From: Nitrospiraceae bacterium
GTDB lineage: Bacteria; Nitrospirota; Nitrospiria; Nitrospirales; Nitrospiraceae
Direction: 5' to 3'
Length of the DNA stretch: 7,341 nucleotides
NCBI GenBank assembly: GCA_025934615.1
Contig: JAICXS010000081.1
Coordinates: 1-7,341, forward strand
Shown: positions 1 to 5,586 of the stretch, piece by piece
Layout: each line of letters opens with the position of its first letter
Numbering within the stretch: the stretch's first letter is position 1
Position numbers and translations under genes: made by a program
Notes under the pieces: model-generated
Seen by the model: only the letters and a program-made list of their open reading frames with translations
Databases searched by the model: none
Told to the model about the DNA's origin: nothing

Positions 1-381
1 GAGCGCGTGGAGTGGCACGACCCGATCTTGAAAAGCCTGGACTTGGAGTACCACAATTTAAATCCAACGAAAGGGCTCTATGCCGGTTTAGTCGAAGAAG
101 GGCGTGTGCCGCGTGTGACAACCGACACGGCCATCGAATTAGCCATGCAGCATCCGCCACGAAATACCCGCGCGTTCGGCCGCGGGGAAGTCGTCCGCCA
201 CTTGTTGACGTGTAGTCCTTCCGAGGCCGCCGAGGACGATGACACGATGCAACGTTTCCTTCCCGCATACGTTATCAACTGGTCGGCACTCCAACTACGT
301 GGACATTCGCCTTTTCTTATGCCAAACCCGTTTAAGACGTACGTTCGGGAGGTGAAAGACTATGTCAGTGCGATGGAATGA
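1..381 (+). CDS. pafA: Pup ligase PafA/Dop family, C-terminal part (5' end outside window)
   Basis: This is the last 126 codons of a gene that begins before the window; the frame is open from base 1 and stops at TGA 379-381. The visible part matches my recollection of the C-terminal region of actinobacterial PafA: a DLEYH segment (DLAYH in PafA), RVTTDTAIELAM (RVTTDEEIAEAV), HPPRNTRAFGRGE (QPPQTTRARLRGE), INWSALQL (VDWVHLKL) and NPFKTYVREVKDYVSAM (KDPFRAVDERVKRLIASM). PafA uses ATP to join the C-terminal glutamate of Pup or a Pup-like modifier to substrate lysines, marking proteins for the bacterial proteasome in the cytoplasm. The catalytic N-terminal domain is not visible. Dop, the depupylase paralogue, has the same fold and shares the HPP..TRA..RG stretch, so it cannot be excluded; the DPF-like ending fits PafA better. 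A short acidic insert (EAAEDDD) sits before the INW segment. The proteasome genes would be expected upstream. Confidence 0.8.
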   Translation, partial: ERVEWHDPILKSLDLEYHNLNPTKGLYAGLVEEGRVPRVTTDTAIELAMQHPPRNTRAFGRGEVVRHLLTCSPSEAAEDDDTMQRFLPAYVINWSALQLRGHSPFLMPNPFKTYVREVKDYVSAME

Positions 382-428
382 CCTGAACGACTCCTTGGTT
401 TGTTTACGAAGGCAGGCTCCCGAGACGG

Positions 429-448
429 ATTGTTCCGCCGGAGACAAT
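429..448. repeat. Short inverted repeat in spacer after pafA
   Basis: The 284 bases between pafA and the next gene hold no convincing ORF or promoter. The clearest structures are a dyad with ATTGT and ACAAT arms around a TCCG-C-CGGA core, here, and a CCGCA/TGCGG hairpin with a 6-base loop at 530-545. Neither is followed by a T tract, so they are not typical intrinsic terminators. An operator is possible but unsupported. Confidence 0.25.
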
Positions 449-652
449 TATTCTTCTCCTCTAACGTATTCACAATATAGCCGTTCGGGTGACCTGGAGT
501 CTCTGACCCTCAACAAAACGTTCCGCAGTCCGCATAGTCGTGCGGCTTGCAGCCATCTCAGCAATCCTAGGCCATTGATTTACCATCGATTCGAAGTAGT
601 GACTTTTGCAGTGTTTGGTTGGCCCATGACTTGCCCTATCACCGTCTTTTCC

Positions 653-658
653 AGGTGA
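653..658 (+). promoter_or_regulatory. Ribosome binding site of the coiled-coil gene
   Basis: AGGTGA lies 7 bases before the ATG at 666. This supports 666 as the real start of the following gene. Confidence 0.5.
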
Positions 659-665
659 ACGCTCT

Positions 666-1547
666 ATGAGAAGAGATCTCGATCCTATAAAAATAATTCA
701 GATCCTCCCGTTCTCCAACCGGTCGGACAAGCCTCCTCAAGGGCCGAATCCCTTGCTGGAGCTTCTGAAAAAAGCCTTTCGGGACGCACGAGAGTCCGTA
801 GCTCGAGTGCGCGAGAGTCTTCAAGGCCGCCTCGCGCGTGCTCACGTGGCTTCGTCATCGCTTTATTCGAGGCTGGCAACTCGAGTGCGCGCTCAAAAAA
901 GAGCAGAATTGCCACCGAACATGCCGGCATGTCAGGCAGAGCGTGAACAGGTAAACGCTCTTCCAACGCACGCGGCCGAACCGTCCCCGAATCTTCAGCA
1001 CCATACGCTCATCGCTGTCTCGGCTTGGATCGGCTCGATCCAAGGAGTAATCAGGACAGCTTGCCGAGCGGCTTGGCCTGCCCGCCGACTACGGTTAAGC
1101 ACCATGAAAAACAAACTGGCGGGTAGAGTATTGGAATGTCGTGAGAAAATCCGCTGGACACGGTGGGCACAGGAGAGTTGGCGTGCCAAAACGGACCAGA
1201 TCGTTAGACCTCTGACATCGGCTGTCCGTTCTCTACGGCTTCGGCATCAACGCCTCCTGGATCGGTTGAATTCGACTCATTCTATTGTGCAAAGCCAGCA
1301 ACAGGAAATCACCGAGCTTACCTTACAGCTCGCATCGATGAAGACTGAGATAGCCACTCAGAAAAAGAGCATTGAGGAACTGGCACACCAAGTGAAATCA
1401 CTGCAGATACAAGTCGCGCAGACGCTGCCGATCACTCATGGCACCACAGGCCAAAGCGGCCCTCCCGCGCACGGCAGACGAGGACCTGCGACGACCAAAA
1501 GAAATGGCCCCAGCGAAACCGGCCCCCAATCTAAAGCAGAGCATTGA
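666..1547 (+). CDS. Hypothetical basic coiled-coil protein
   Basis: I do not recognise the family. The 293-residue product is strongly basic. Residues about 30-80 form Arg-rich amphipathic helix-like segments, and residues about 147-200 are again rich in Arg, Lys and Trp. Residues about 197-250 form a clear coiled coil, with hydrophobic residues at heptad a/d spacing (I215, L218, L222, M225, I229, I236, L239, V243, L246, V250). The last 38 residues are a Gly/Pro/Arg/Thr-rich, probably disordered tail. There is no signal peptide or clear membrane segment. The start is supported by AGGTGA 7 bases upstream. The gene follows pafA on the same strand after 284 bases, so it may be a separate transcription unit. 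A role in binding nucleic acid or as a scaffold would fit the charge and coiled coil, but that is a guess. The regular heptads argue that this is a real protein rather than a chance ORF. Confidence 0.65.
   Translation: MRRDLDPIKIIQILPFSNRSDKPPQGPNPLLELLKKAFRDARESVARVRESLQGRLARAHVASSSLYSRLATRVRAQKRAELPPNMPACQAEREQVNALPTHAAEPSPNLQHHTLIAVSAWIGSIQGVIRTACRAAWPARRLRLSTMKNKLAGRVLECREKIRWTRWAQESWRAKTDQIVRPLTSAVRSLRLRHQRLLDRLNSTHSIVQSQQQEITELTLQLASMKTEIATQKKSIEELAHQVKSLQIQVAQTLPITHGTTGQSGPPAHGRRGPATTKRNGPSETGPQSKAEH
802..891 (+). repeat. Pair of 12-base direct repeats inside the coiled-coil gene
   Basis: CTCGAGTGCGCG occurs at 802-813 and again at 880-891. The 78-base spacing is exactly 26 codons, so both copies encode a similar A-R-V-R / T-R-V-R stretch in the same frame. 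This may be the trace of an internal duplication of a basic helical segment, or chance in Arg-rich coding sequence. Confidence 0.35.
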
Positions 1548-1681
1548 CGATTTGGATGGACAGAAATCGCTCTCATCGACGGCCTGACGCTCGAAGCATT
1601 TTTGAACCTCTATGGCGCCGTTCCGGTACCATTCGCTTTGATCGCTCTGGGGTACATGGCACCCTGCACTGCATTGTGGTA
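1548..1681 (+). other. Spacer with open frame continuing past the stop of the coiled-coil gene
   Basis: After TGA 1545-1547 the same frame stays open for 44 codons to TAG 1679-1681. It encodes a hydrophobic stretch containing LTLEAFLNLYGAVPVPFALI and ALGYMAP. It has no ATG or Shine-Dalgarno near its beginning, so it is unlikely to be translated alone. It may be chance or a decayed extension. No terminator is visible in the spacer. Confidence 0.2.
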
Positions 1682-1702
1682 GGCTGACGCGCGTAGACTG
1701 AT

Positions 1703-1708
1703 AGGAGG
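1703..1708 (+). promoter_or_regulatory. Strong Shine-Dalgarno of the 53-residue gene
   Basis: A consensus AGGAGG lies 4 bases before ATG 1713 and 10 bases before the in-frame ATG 1719. It is the main evidence that the short ORF after it is translated; either ATG could be used. Confidence 0.65.
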
Positions 1709-1712
1709 CCCC

Positions 1713-1874
1713 ATGGGAATGTACAGTGGCCTTATGCGGGAGATTGAACAGGGATTAGACGAGTTGAAGAAGGAAGGACGTCAGGTCGTCGAGATTACTC
1801 GGAGCGGGAAGATCGTGTCGCGGCCGTTTTTTCTGTCGGAGAAGAAGACGGAGGAAGTTCCATCAGGTACGTAA
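1713..1874 (+). CDS. Small hypothetical protein, 53 residues
   Basis: The ORF runs from ATG 1713 to TAA 1872-1874, directly after a consensus AGGAGG. It opens MGMYSGLMREIEQGLDELKK; the rest contains EGRQVVEITRSGKIVSRPFF and ends in a charged tail. The central helix followed by a VVEITRSGKIV strand resembles the segment found in Phd/YefM-type antitoxins (consensus-like EVVITRRGKPVARL), but the protein is shorter than those, has no toxin gene beside it, and the similarity is by eye only. It could equally be a small orphan regulator. Its 3' end overlaps, on the opposite strand, the frameshifted tail of the membrane-protein gene (down to 1795). Translation is well supported by the ribosome binding site; function is unknown. 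Confidence 0.55.
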   Translation: MGMYSGLMREIEQGLDELKKEGRQVVEITRSGKIVSRPFFLSEKKTEEVPSGT

Positions 1875-1980
1875 TGTTGACATTCTGGAGTTCCGCATAT
1901 TTCAACACCATCAAATTTCCCGGCGTCACCGGCTTCCAATAAAACTCCGGCGGCTTTGCCGGCTCTTTCCTGAATTTCCT
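1795..1980 (-). pseudogene. Out-of-frame C-terminal tail of the membrane-protein gene
   Basis: Reading the minus strand one base back from the frame of the gene above it (codons from 1980 down) gives 61 residues to TAA at 1797-1795. The tail includes KPPEFYWKPVTPGNLMVLKY and AELQNVNITYL, with aromatic and hydrophobic spacing typical of a folded beta-rich ending. The annotated frame instead ends in the low-quality RGNSGKSRQSRRSFIGSR. I infer that this is the original C-terminus, displaced by loss of about one base near 1978-1984. Joined together, the protein would be about 274 residues. The last 20 or so residues (ELPPSSSPTEKTAA onward) run antisense through the small gene at 1713-1874 and may not be original. 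A sequencing error is possible. Confidence 0.55.
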
Positions 1981-2618
1981 CGCTCGACCTCCGTCAGTAA
2001 AATATCGCGGAGCGCTCCATTTTCTTCCGTGGTAAATCCCTCGGCGATTCCGCGATAGAGCAGAGATTTGCCGGCCTCTTCTTCTAATGCCATCTTGGTC
2101 AACGCCTCGACTCGCACATAAATTTTTGCCTCGGGATACTCAGGTGGGACCGGAACATCGCGCCCCATCAGCGTGTACAGCCAATCATTCTTATATCTGA
2201 AGAGCCAAGGATATTTGACGTCCCACTTCCATTTCCAGACGATCTTCCGCAGCGCATACCCAATCCCTGTCGCAACCACGACTACGCTCACGTAATAGAC
2301 AATCAGATGGCGAGTATTCGCATACACATTGGCAATGACGGCAGGAAAGTTCTCATCATACTCGCCGGACACGACACGGAAGACGATTTCAAAGTTCAAG
2401 GTGGTATGGATCAATCCGAACGATTGCAGCCACTCAAATACAGTCACCATGATGAGATGTAAGGGAAGAGAAAACAGGATGGCGCGCGCAATGTCCTCCG
2501 TCCAATTGCGGGGCAGTACATGGCTCGTAAACTTCCCGGCATAATAACTCGCCCGAAGAAGATAACCGGGAAAAGAAAAAATCAGGATCACGAGCGTGGT
2601 AAACGCAATGTTGGTCAT
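1926..2618 (-). CDS. Membrane protein resembling DUF6338, C-terminus altered by a frameshift
   Basis: The predicted product has 230 residues with three likely membrane segments, at about residues 4-23, 43-64 and 103-124. A soluble domain follows, with WLFRYKNDWLYTLMGRD at 138-153 and KIYVRVEALT at 165-174. The N-terminal membrane part and the F-R-x-x-N-x-W motif recall the uncharacterised DUF6338 family; that assignment is from memory and tentative. The final 18 residues look like shifted reading, and the better tail is in another frame (1980 down to 1795). The start is the ATG at 2618-2616; no clear Shine-Dalgarno precedes it. The gene converges on the small gene at 1713 and is divergent from the slipin gene at 2933. 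Function is unknown; it may be a recently broken gene. Confidence 0.65.
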   Translation of the reverse strand: MTNIAFTTLVILIFSFPGYLLRASYYAGKFTSHVLPRNWTEDIARAILFSLPLHLIMVTVFEWLQSFGLIHTTLNFEIVFRVVSGEYDENFPAVIANVYANTRHLIVYYVSVVVVATGIGYALRKIVWKWKWDVKYPWLFRYKNDWLYTLMGRDVPVPPEYPEAKIYVRVEALTKMALEEEAGKSLLYRGIAEGFTTEENGALRDILLTEVERGNSGKSRQSRRSFIGSR

Positions 2619-2684
2619 AGATCGTTCGACTATTGAACAATGGAACGGGAGTGACTGTACCTCTCATGGCAGCCCGCTGTCAGC

Positions 2685-2726
2685 ACACTACCGAAATCGC
2701 ATGGCCGCCATCGCCGAGCGTAGTGT
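2685..2726. repeat. Nested inverted repeat in the divergent spacer
   Basis: Outer arms ACACTAC (2685-2691) and GTAGTGT (2720-2726) are perfect 7-base complements. They enclose a near-centred inner palindrome ATGGC-C-GCCAT (2701-2711), with 9 and 8 bases on either side. The layout suits a regulator site or a cruciform between divergent genes, but no binding family is recognised. Confidence 0.4.
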
Positions 2727-2772
2727 ATGCAAGGTGACAAGAAAAAGCCGTCCTGCATCCTTTTTACCAAAT

Positions 2773-2781
2773 TGATATACT
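2773..2781 (+). promoter_or_regulatory. Extended -10 promoter candidate for the slipin gene
   Basis: TGATATACT matches the extended -10 pattern TGnTATAAT except for one base of the hexamer. The -35 region 17 bases upstream (CTGCAT) is poor, as tolerated in extended -10 promoters. It would give a 5' leader of about 145 bases. Confidence 0.35.
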
Positions 2782-2919
2782 CATGACTCCATCGATAAAG
2801 ACAGTGTTTTGGTTCGACGCGCCAGGATTATACAGACCGTCTCACACGCCCCATGAACTTTCAGCGCGCTCTTTTCGAGGGCGACGGACGCCGAAGCACA
2901 TTGTACCCTAGGTGACCAT

Positions 2920-2924
2920 GGAGG
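2920..2924 (+). promoter_or_regulatory. Shine-Dalgarno that selects the slipin start
   Basis: GGAGG lies 8 bases before ATG 2933, but only 2 bases before ATG 2927, and it overlaps ATG 2918. The GTG at 2912 lies upstream of it. This favours 2933 as the true start over the longer in-frame options. Confidence 0.6.
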
Positions 2925-2932
2925 ACATGACT

Positions 2933-3871
2933 ATGTCGGGTGGTTTATTCGTCGCGCTGGTGCTGGCCTTTCTCGTCGTCGTCGTCATTGCCAAGACCGC
3001 CCGCGTCGTACCGCAGCAAAGCGCGTTCGTGGTGGAGCGGCTCGGCAAATACCATACAACGTTGAATGCCGGCTTCCATATCCTCGTGCCGTTTCTCGAC
3101 GTCGTTCGGTACAAACACTCCTTGAAAGAAACGGCCATCGATATTCCGGAGCAGATCTGTATCACGCGCGACAACGTGCAAGTCGGCGTAGACGGCGTTC
3201 TCTATATGAAAGTACTCGATCCGCATCGGGCCTCTTATGGCATTTCGGATTATCAGTTCGCCATCACGCAATTGGCACAGACGACCCTGCGCAGCGAAAT
3301 CGGCAAGATCGATCTGGATCGGACGTTTGAGGAGCGAACGAATATCAACATTCAAGTGGTCAATGAGCTGGATAAAGCGTCGGAGCCCTGGGGGATCAAG
3401 GTCCTGCGCTATGAAATCAAGAACATCACGCCGCCGCGGGATGTGCTGGCTGCGATGGAAAAGCAAATGCGGGCGGAGCGTGAAAAACGCGCCGTGATTT
3501 TGACCTCTGAAGGTGAGCGCGATGCGGCCATCAATCAGGCAGAAGGCGTCAAACAGCAAGTCATCAAAGCGTCCGAAGCCAAAAAGCAGCAACAGATTAA
3601 TGAAGCTGAAGGCGCCGCCTCGGCGATTCTCGCCATTGCTCATGCGACGGCCGAAGGGCTTCGGAAGGTGGCGGAAGCGACTCAGGTCCAAGGGGGATAT
3701 GAAGCGGTTCAGCTTCGTGTGGCCGAACAATACATCGGCAAATTCGGCGAGCTCGCGAAGTCGAGCAACACGCTCGTACTGCCTGCCAGCGTCTCCGATG
3801 TCGGGTCTATGATTGCGCTTGCCATGAATGTGATCGGACGCCGGCAAGAACCTCCCGTTCTTAAGCGATAA
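2933..3871 (+). CDS. SPFH-domain membrane protein (slipin/stomatin, QmcA-like)
   Basis: The 312-residue protein has one N-terminal membrane segment (about residues 4-20, with a VVVV run) and then an SPFH/band-7 domain at about 22-180. Typical family landmarks are VPQQSAFVVERLGKY at 26-40, LNAGFHILVPFLD near 45-56, IPEQICITRDNVQVGVDGVL at 71-90, LRSEIGKIDLDRTFEERTNI at 119-138 and ITPPRDVLAAMEKQM at 165-179. A charged helical coiled-coil region follows (about 180-245, rich in E-A-E-G repeats), then a short hydrophobic tail. Such proteins form large cages or rings in the membrane and associate with membrane proteases. Many bacterial genes of this type sit beside an NfeD-family gene; none is present here. 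The start at 2933 is chosen from the GGAGG spacing; GTG 2912 would add seven residues (MTMEDMT). The next gene, gmhA, appears to have its own promoter. Confidence 0.9.
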   Translation: MSGGLFVALVLAFLVVVVIAKTARVVPQQSAFVVERLGKYHTTLNAGFHILVPFLDVVRYKHSLKETAIDIPEQICITRDNVQVGVDGVLYMKVLDPHRASYGISDYQFAITQLAQTTLRSEIGKIDLDRTFEERTNINIQVVNELDKASEPWGIKVLRYEIKNITPPRDVLAAMEKQMRAEREKRAVILTSEGERDAAINQAEGVKQQVIKASEAKKQQQINEAEGAASAILAIAHATAEGLRKVAEATQVQGGYEAVQLRVAEQYIGKFGELAKSSNTLVLPASVSDVGSMIALAMNVIGRRQEPPVLKR

Positions 3872-3894
3872 CGCCGTGCCTCCTCGGCAGTCGT

Positions 3895-3923
3895 TTGACA
3901 CGAAATTCTCTGTAGCCTACAAT
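3895..3923 (+). promoter_or_regulatory. Sigma-70-type promoter for gmhA
   Basis: A perfect TTGACA (3895-3900), a 17-base spacer and TACAAT (3918-3923) form a near-consensus housekeeping promoter. Transcription would begin at about 3930-3931, one or two bases before the gmhA ATG at 3932, predicting a leaderless or almost leaderless mRNA. No Shine-Dalgarno is visible before gmhA, which agrees with this. Confidence 0.75.
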
Positions 3924-3931
3924 CCGGTCCC

Positions 3932-4507
3932 ATGAAAGAACGTGTCATCAAAGCGTTTGAAGACAGCGTCGACGTGAAGCGGCGTTTCGTGCAACAGCAC
4001 GTCGATCGTATCGTCCAAGTCGCCTCCGTCATCGCGGCGGCGTTCCGCGAAGGGCATAAAGTGCTCCTGTTCGGGAATGGAGGGAGTTCAACGGACGCCT
4101 CGCACATCGCCGCCGAATTCGTCGGACGCTATCATCGCGAACGCCGGCCCCTGCCCGCCATTGCGCTTGGGACCGACATGGCGGCGATCACCTGTATCGC
4201 CAACGATTATGACTATGCGGAAATCTTCGCCCGCCAAGTGAAAGCCCATGGTCAGAAAGGCGACGTAGTGATCGCCATCAGTACCAGCGGCAACTCTCCC
4301 AATGTCCTCAAAGGACTGGAAGCCGCGCGCGAGTTAGGCCTGACGACTATTGGATGGACCGGGGGCAGGGGCGGGAAGGTCGAAGGCCTAGTCGACTATC
4401 CCTTCGTCGTGCCTTCGACGGTGACCGCTCGGATTCAAGAAAGTCACATTACACTCGGTCACGTGCTGTGCGAGCTCATCGAGGAAAGCCTGTTTGCGAA
4501 CGCGTAA
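3932..4507 (+). CDS. gmhA: Sedoheptulose-7-phosphate isomerase (phosphoheptose isomerase)
   Basis: GmhA converts D-sedoheptulose 7-phosphate to D-glycero-D-manno-heptose 7-phosphate, the first step towards ADP-heptose for the lipopolysaccharide inner core. The 191-residue product has nearly the length of E. coli GmhA (192) and is a single SIS domain. The phosphate-binding motifs are FGNGGSSTDASHIAAEF at 47-63 and ISTSGNS at 116-122. Residues corresponding to the E. coli metal and catalytic set (H61, E65, Q172, H180) are H58, E62, Q169 and H177, so activity is expected. The start at ATG 3932 is supported by length and by the promoter just upstream; no ribosome binding site is seen, which suggests leaderless translation. 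The 3' end overlaps the next gene by 14 bases. A paralogous SIS-domain isomerase is the only serious alternative. Confidence 0.93.
   Translation: MKERVIKAFEDSVDVKRRFVQQHVDRIVQVASVIAAAFREGHKVLLFGNGGSSTDASHIAAEFVGRYHRERRPLPAIALGTDMAAITCIANDYDYAEIFARQVKAHGQKGDVVIAISTSGNSPNVLKGLEAARELGLTTIGWTGGRGGKVEGLVDYPFVVPSTVTARIQESHITLGHVLCELIEESLFANA
4481..4485 (+). promoter_or_regulatory. Ribosome binding site inside the 3' end of gmhA
   Basis: GAGGA, within the gmhA coding sequence, lies 8 bases before TTG 4494. It supports a TTG start and translational coupling of the downstream gene. Confidence 0.5.
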
Positions 4508-5471
4508 GAAAGTCAGGTCGCCAGTCCCGCCCATCGATGTTTCCAAGCTCAATACCTATCCGCTCAGCCGGCGCCACAGCAAAGTCCGGTTGTCCGATTT
4601 TGCCGCCCCCTGGCGGCGCGGCCGATCTTTCAAGGCATTTCTCGATACACTGCCCGACATCCTAGGCGTCAAAACCCTGCGTGCGGTCGCTCAAGCGATC
4701 GTGAAGGCGCGTCGGCACAATCGGCCCGTCATCATCGGCCTAGGCGCGCACGTCACCAAAGTGGGGCTCAATCCGATTCTCGTCGACCTTATGGAGCGGG
4801 ACATCGTGACGGCCGTGGCCATGAATGGCGCGGTGATCATCCACGACTTCGAGCTGGCGATGATGGGACACACGTCGGAGGAAGTGGACGCTGAAATCGA
4901 TTCGGGGCGGTTTGGGATGGCGGAAGAGACCGGTCGCATGCTGAACCAAGCGATCGTCAGCGGCGCAAAAGACGGGCGTGGAATCGGTGAGGCGGTCGGC
5001 GCCTATATCAATTTGCGTAAGAAGCAGTTTCCCCATCATCGGACGAGCCTGTTGGCCATCGGCGAGCGGCTCGGGATTCCCGTGACGGTCCATGTGGCGG
5101 TGGGGACCGATATCATTCACATGCATCCGGCCGCAGATGGGGCCGCGATCGGCGCCGGCTCCCTCTTAGATTTTAGAAGACTCGCGGCAGTCGTCGCCGG
5201 GATGGAAGGAGGGGTCTATCTCAATCTCGGGTCCGCCGTCATTCTACCGGAAGTGTTCTTAAAAACCGTCACGCTGGGGAGAAACCTAGGTTTTTCACTG
5301 ATAAATTTAACGACCGTCAATATGGATTTTCTCTCTCACTATCGCCCGCTCACGAATGTGGTCAAGCGGCCAACGCAAAAAGGGGGGCGCGGCTATTCGC
5401 TGACTGGTCATCATGAGATTATGGTGCCGCTGCTGGCCGCCGCCATCCTTGAGCAATGGGGAGGAGGCTGA
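4494..5471 (+). CDS. Deoxyhypusine-synthase-like protein, function unknown
   Basis: The 325-residue product resembles the deoxyhypusine synthase fold. A Rossmann-like segment VIIGLGAHVTKVGLNPILVD covers 79-98, MNGAVIIHDFELAMMG 110-125, HMHPAADGAAIG 209-220 (compare PALTDGSLGD in eukaryotic DHS), GGVYLNLGSAVILPEVFLK 239-257 and the ending HHEIMVPLLAAAIL 306-319. The SWGK context of the catalytic lysine in authentic DHS is not seen; K291 is the nearest lysine. A true eIF5A-modifying role is therefore unlikely, and an NAD-dependent reaction on another amine or sugar substrate is possible. The TTG start at 4494 has GAGGA 8 bases before it, and no in-frame ATG occurs until far inside the protein. 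The 14-base overlap with gmhA argues for one operon and a possible link to heptose or envelope metabolism. It is a coherent, intact gene; the family call is from motifs remembered, not a search. Confidence 0.75.
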   Translation: MRTRKKVRSPVPPIDVSKLNTYPLSRRHSKVRLSDFAAPWRRGRSFKAFLDTLPDILGVKTLRAVAQAIVKARRHNRPVIIGLGAHVTKVGLNPILVDLMERDIVTAVAMNGAVIIHDFELAMMGHTSEEVDAEIDSGRFGMAEETGRMLNQAIVSGAKDGRGIGEAVGAYINLRKKQFPHHRTSLLAIGERLGIPVTVHVAVGTDIIHMHPAADGAAIGAGSLLDFRRLAAVVAGMEGGVYLNLGSAVILPEVFLKTVTLGRNLGFSLINLTTVNMDFLSHYRPLTNVVKRPTQKGGRGYSLTGHHEIMVPLLAAAILEQWGGG

Positions 5472-5500
5472 AAAGGGTCCCCAACTGCGTTCTCGCCTCG

Positions 5501-5586
5501 TCAAAGTCCTTAACGTAGCCCAGCGACTACGCCTGTGGCTTTGATTTCGGCTGCGGTCTTGTTGGATGACCGTTTTGAACGTTCTC
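5501..5586 (+). repeat. Intergenic element with consecutive inverted repeats
   Basis: The 125-base spacer between the DHS-like and SprT-like genes is largely filled by dyads. Outer TCAAAGTC (5501-5508) pairs with GGCTTTGA (5537-5544, one G-T pair). Inside it, CGTAG (5514-5518) pairs with CTACG (5527-5531) around an 8-base loop. Next, CGGTC (5554-5558) pairs with GACCG (5568-5572) across 9 bases, and GAACGTTC (5577-5584) is a perfect palindrome. It resembles interspersed REP-like elements of bacterial chromosomes, and I suspect related copies occur elsewhere in the genome. No T-rich terminator tail follows the hairpins. Confidence 0.45.

Larger units (their letters stand above)
2619..2932. other. 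Divergent spacer between membrane-protein and slipin genes
   Basis: This 314-base spacer separates two divergent starts and has no convincing ORF. It holds a nested inverted repeat (2685-2726), an AAAAAG/CTTTTT dyad with a 12-base loop (2742-2747 and 2760-2765) and an extended -10 promoter candidate facing the slipin gene. No clear promoter was seen for the minus-strand gene. The A/T-only dyad is too weak to call a terminator. Confidence 0.5.

Noticed and set aside
362..658. 98-codon plus-strand open frame overlapping the end of pafA
   Set aside because: It begins inside pafA, has no Shine-Dalgarno and an unordered Ser/Arg-rich product with no motif. The region reads better as a spacer.
1971..1990. 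Programmed -1 ribosomal frameshift in the membrane-protein gene
   Set aside because: No X-XXY-YYZ slippery heptamer in the correct phase was found near the junction, so a mutation or sequencing error is the simpler explanation.
2742..2765. AAAAAG/CTTTTT dyad as a rho-independent terminator
   Set aside because: The stem is only 6 base pairs, nearly all A-T, with a 12-base loop, and no gene ends just upstream on the plus strand.
3876..3894. TGCC/GGCA hairpin after the slipin gene as a terminator
   Set aside because: The stem has 4-5 base pairs and no T tract follows; the next bases are the gmhA promoter.
2945..3901. Minus-strand open frame of 318 codons opposite the slipin gene
   Set aside because: The plus frame has full SPFH motifs and a good ribosome binding site. 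The antisense product is Arg/His-rich with no recognisable domain, as expected for a shadow frame in GC-rich coding sequence.
5577..5584. GAACGTTC before the repair genes as a LexA/SOS box
   Set aside because: The Gram-positive-type LexA box has four bases between GAAC and GTTC; here there are none, and no CTGT-N8-ACAG site is seen. SOS control is not supported by sequence.
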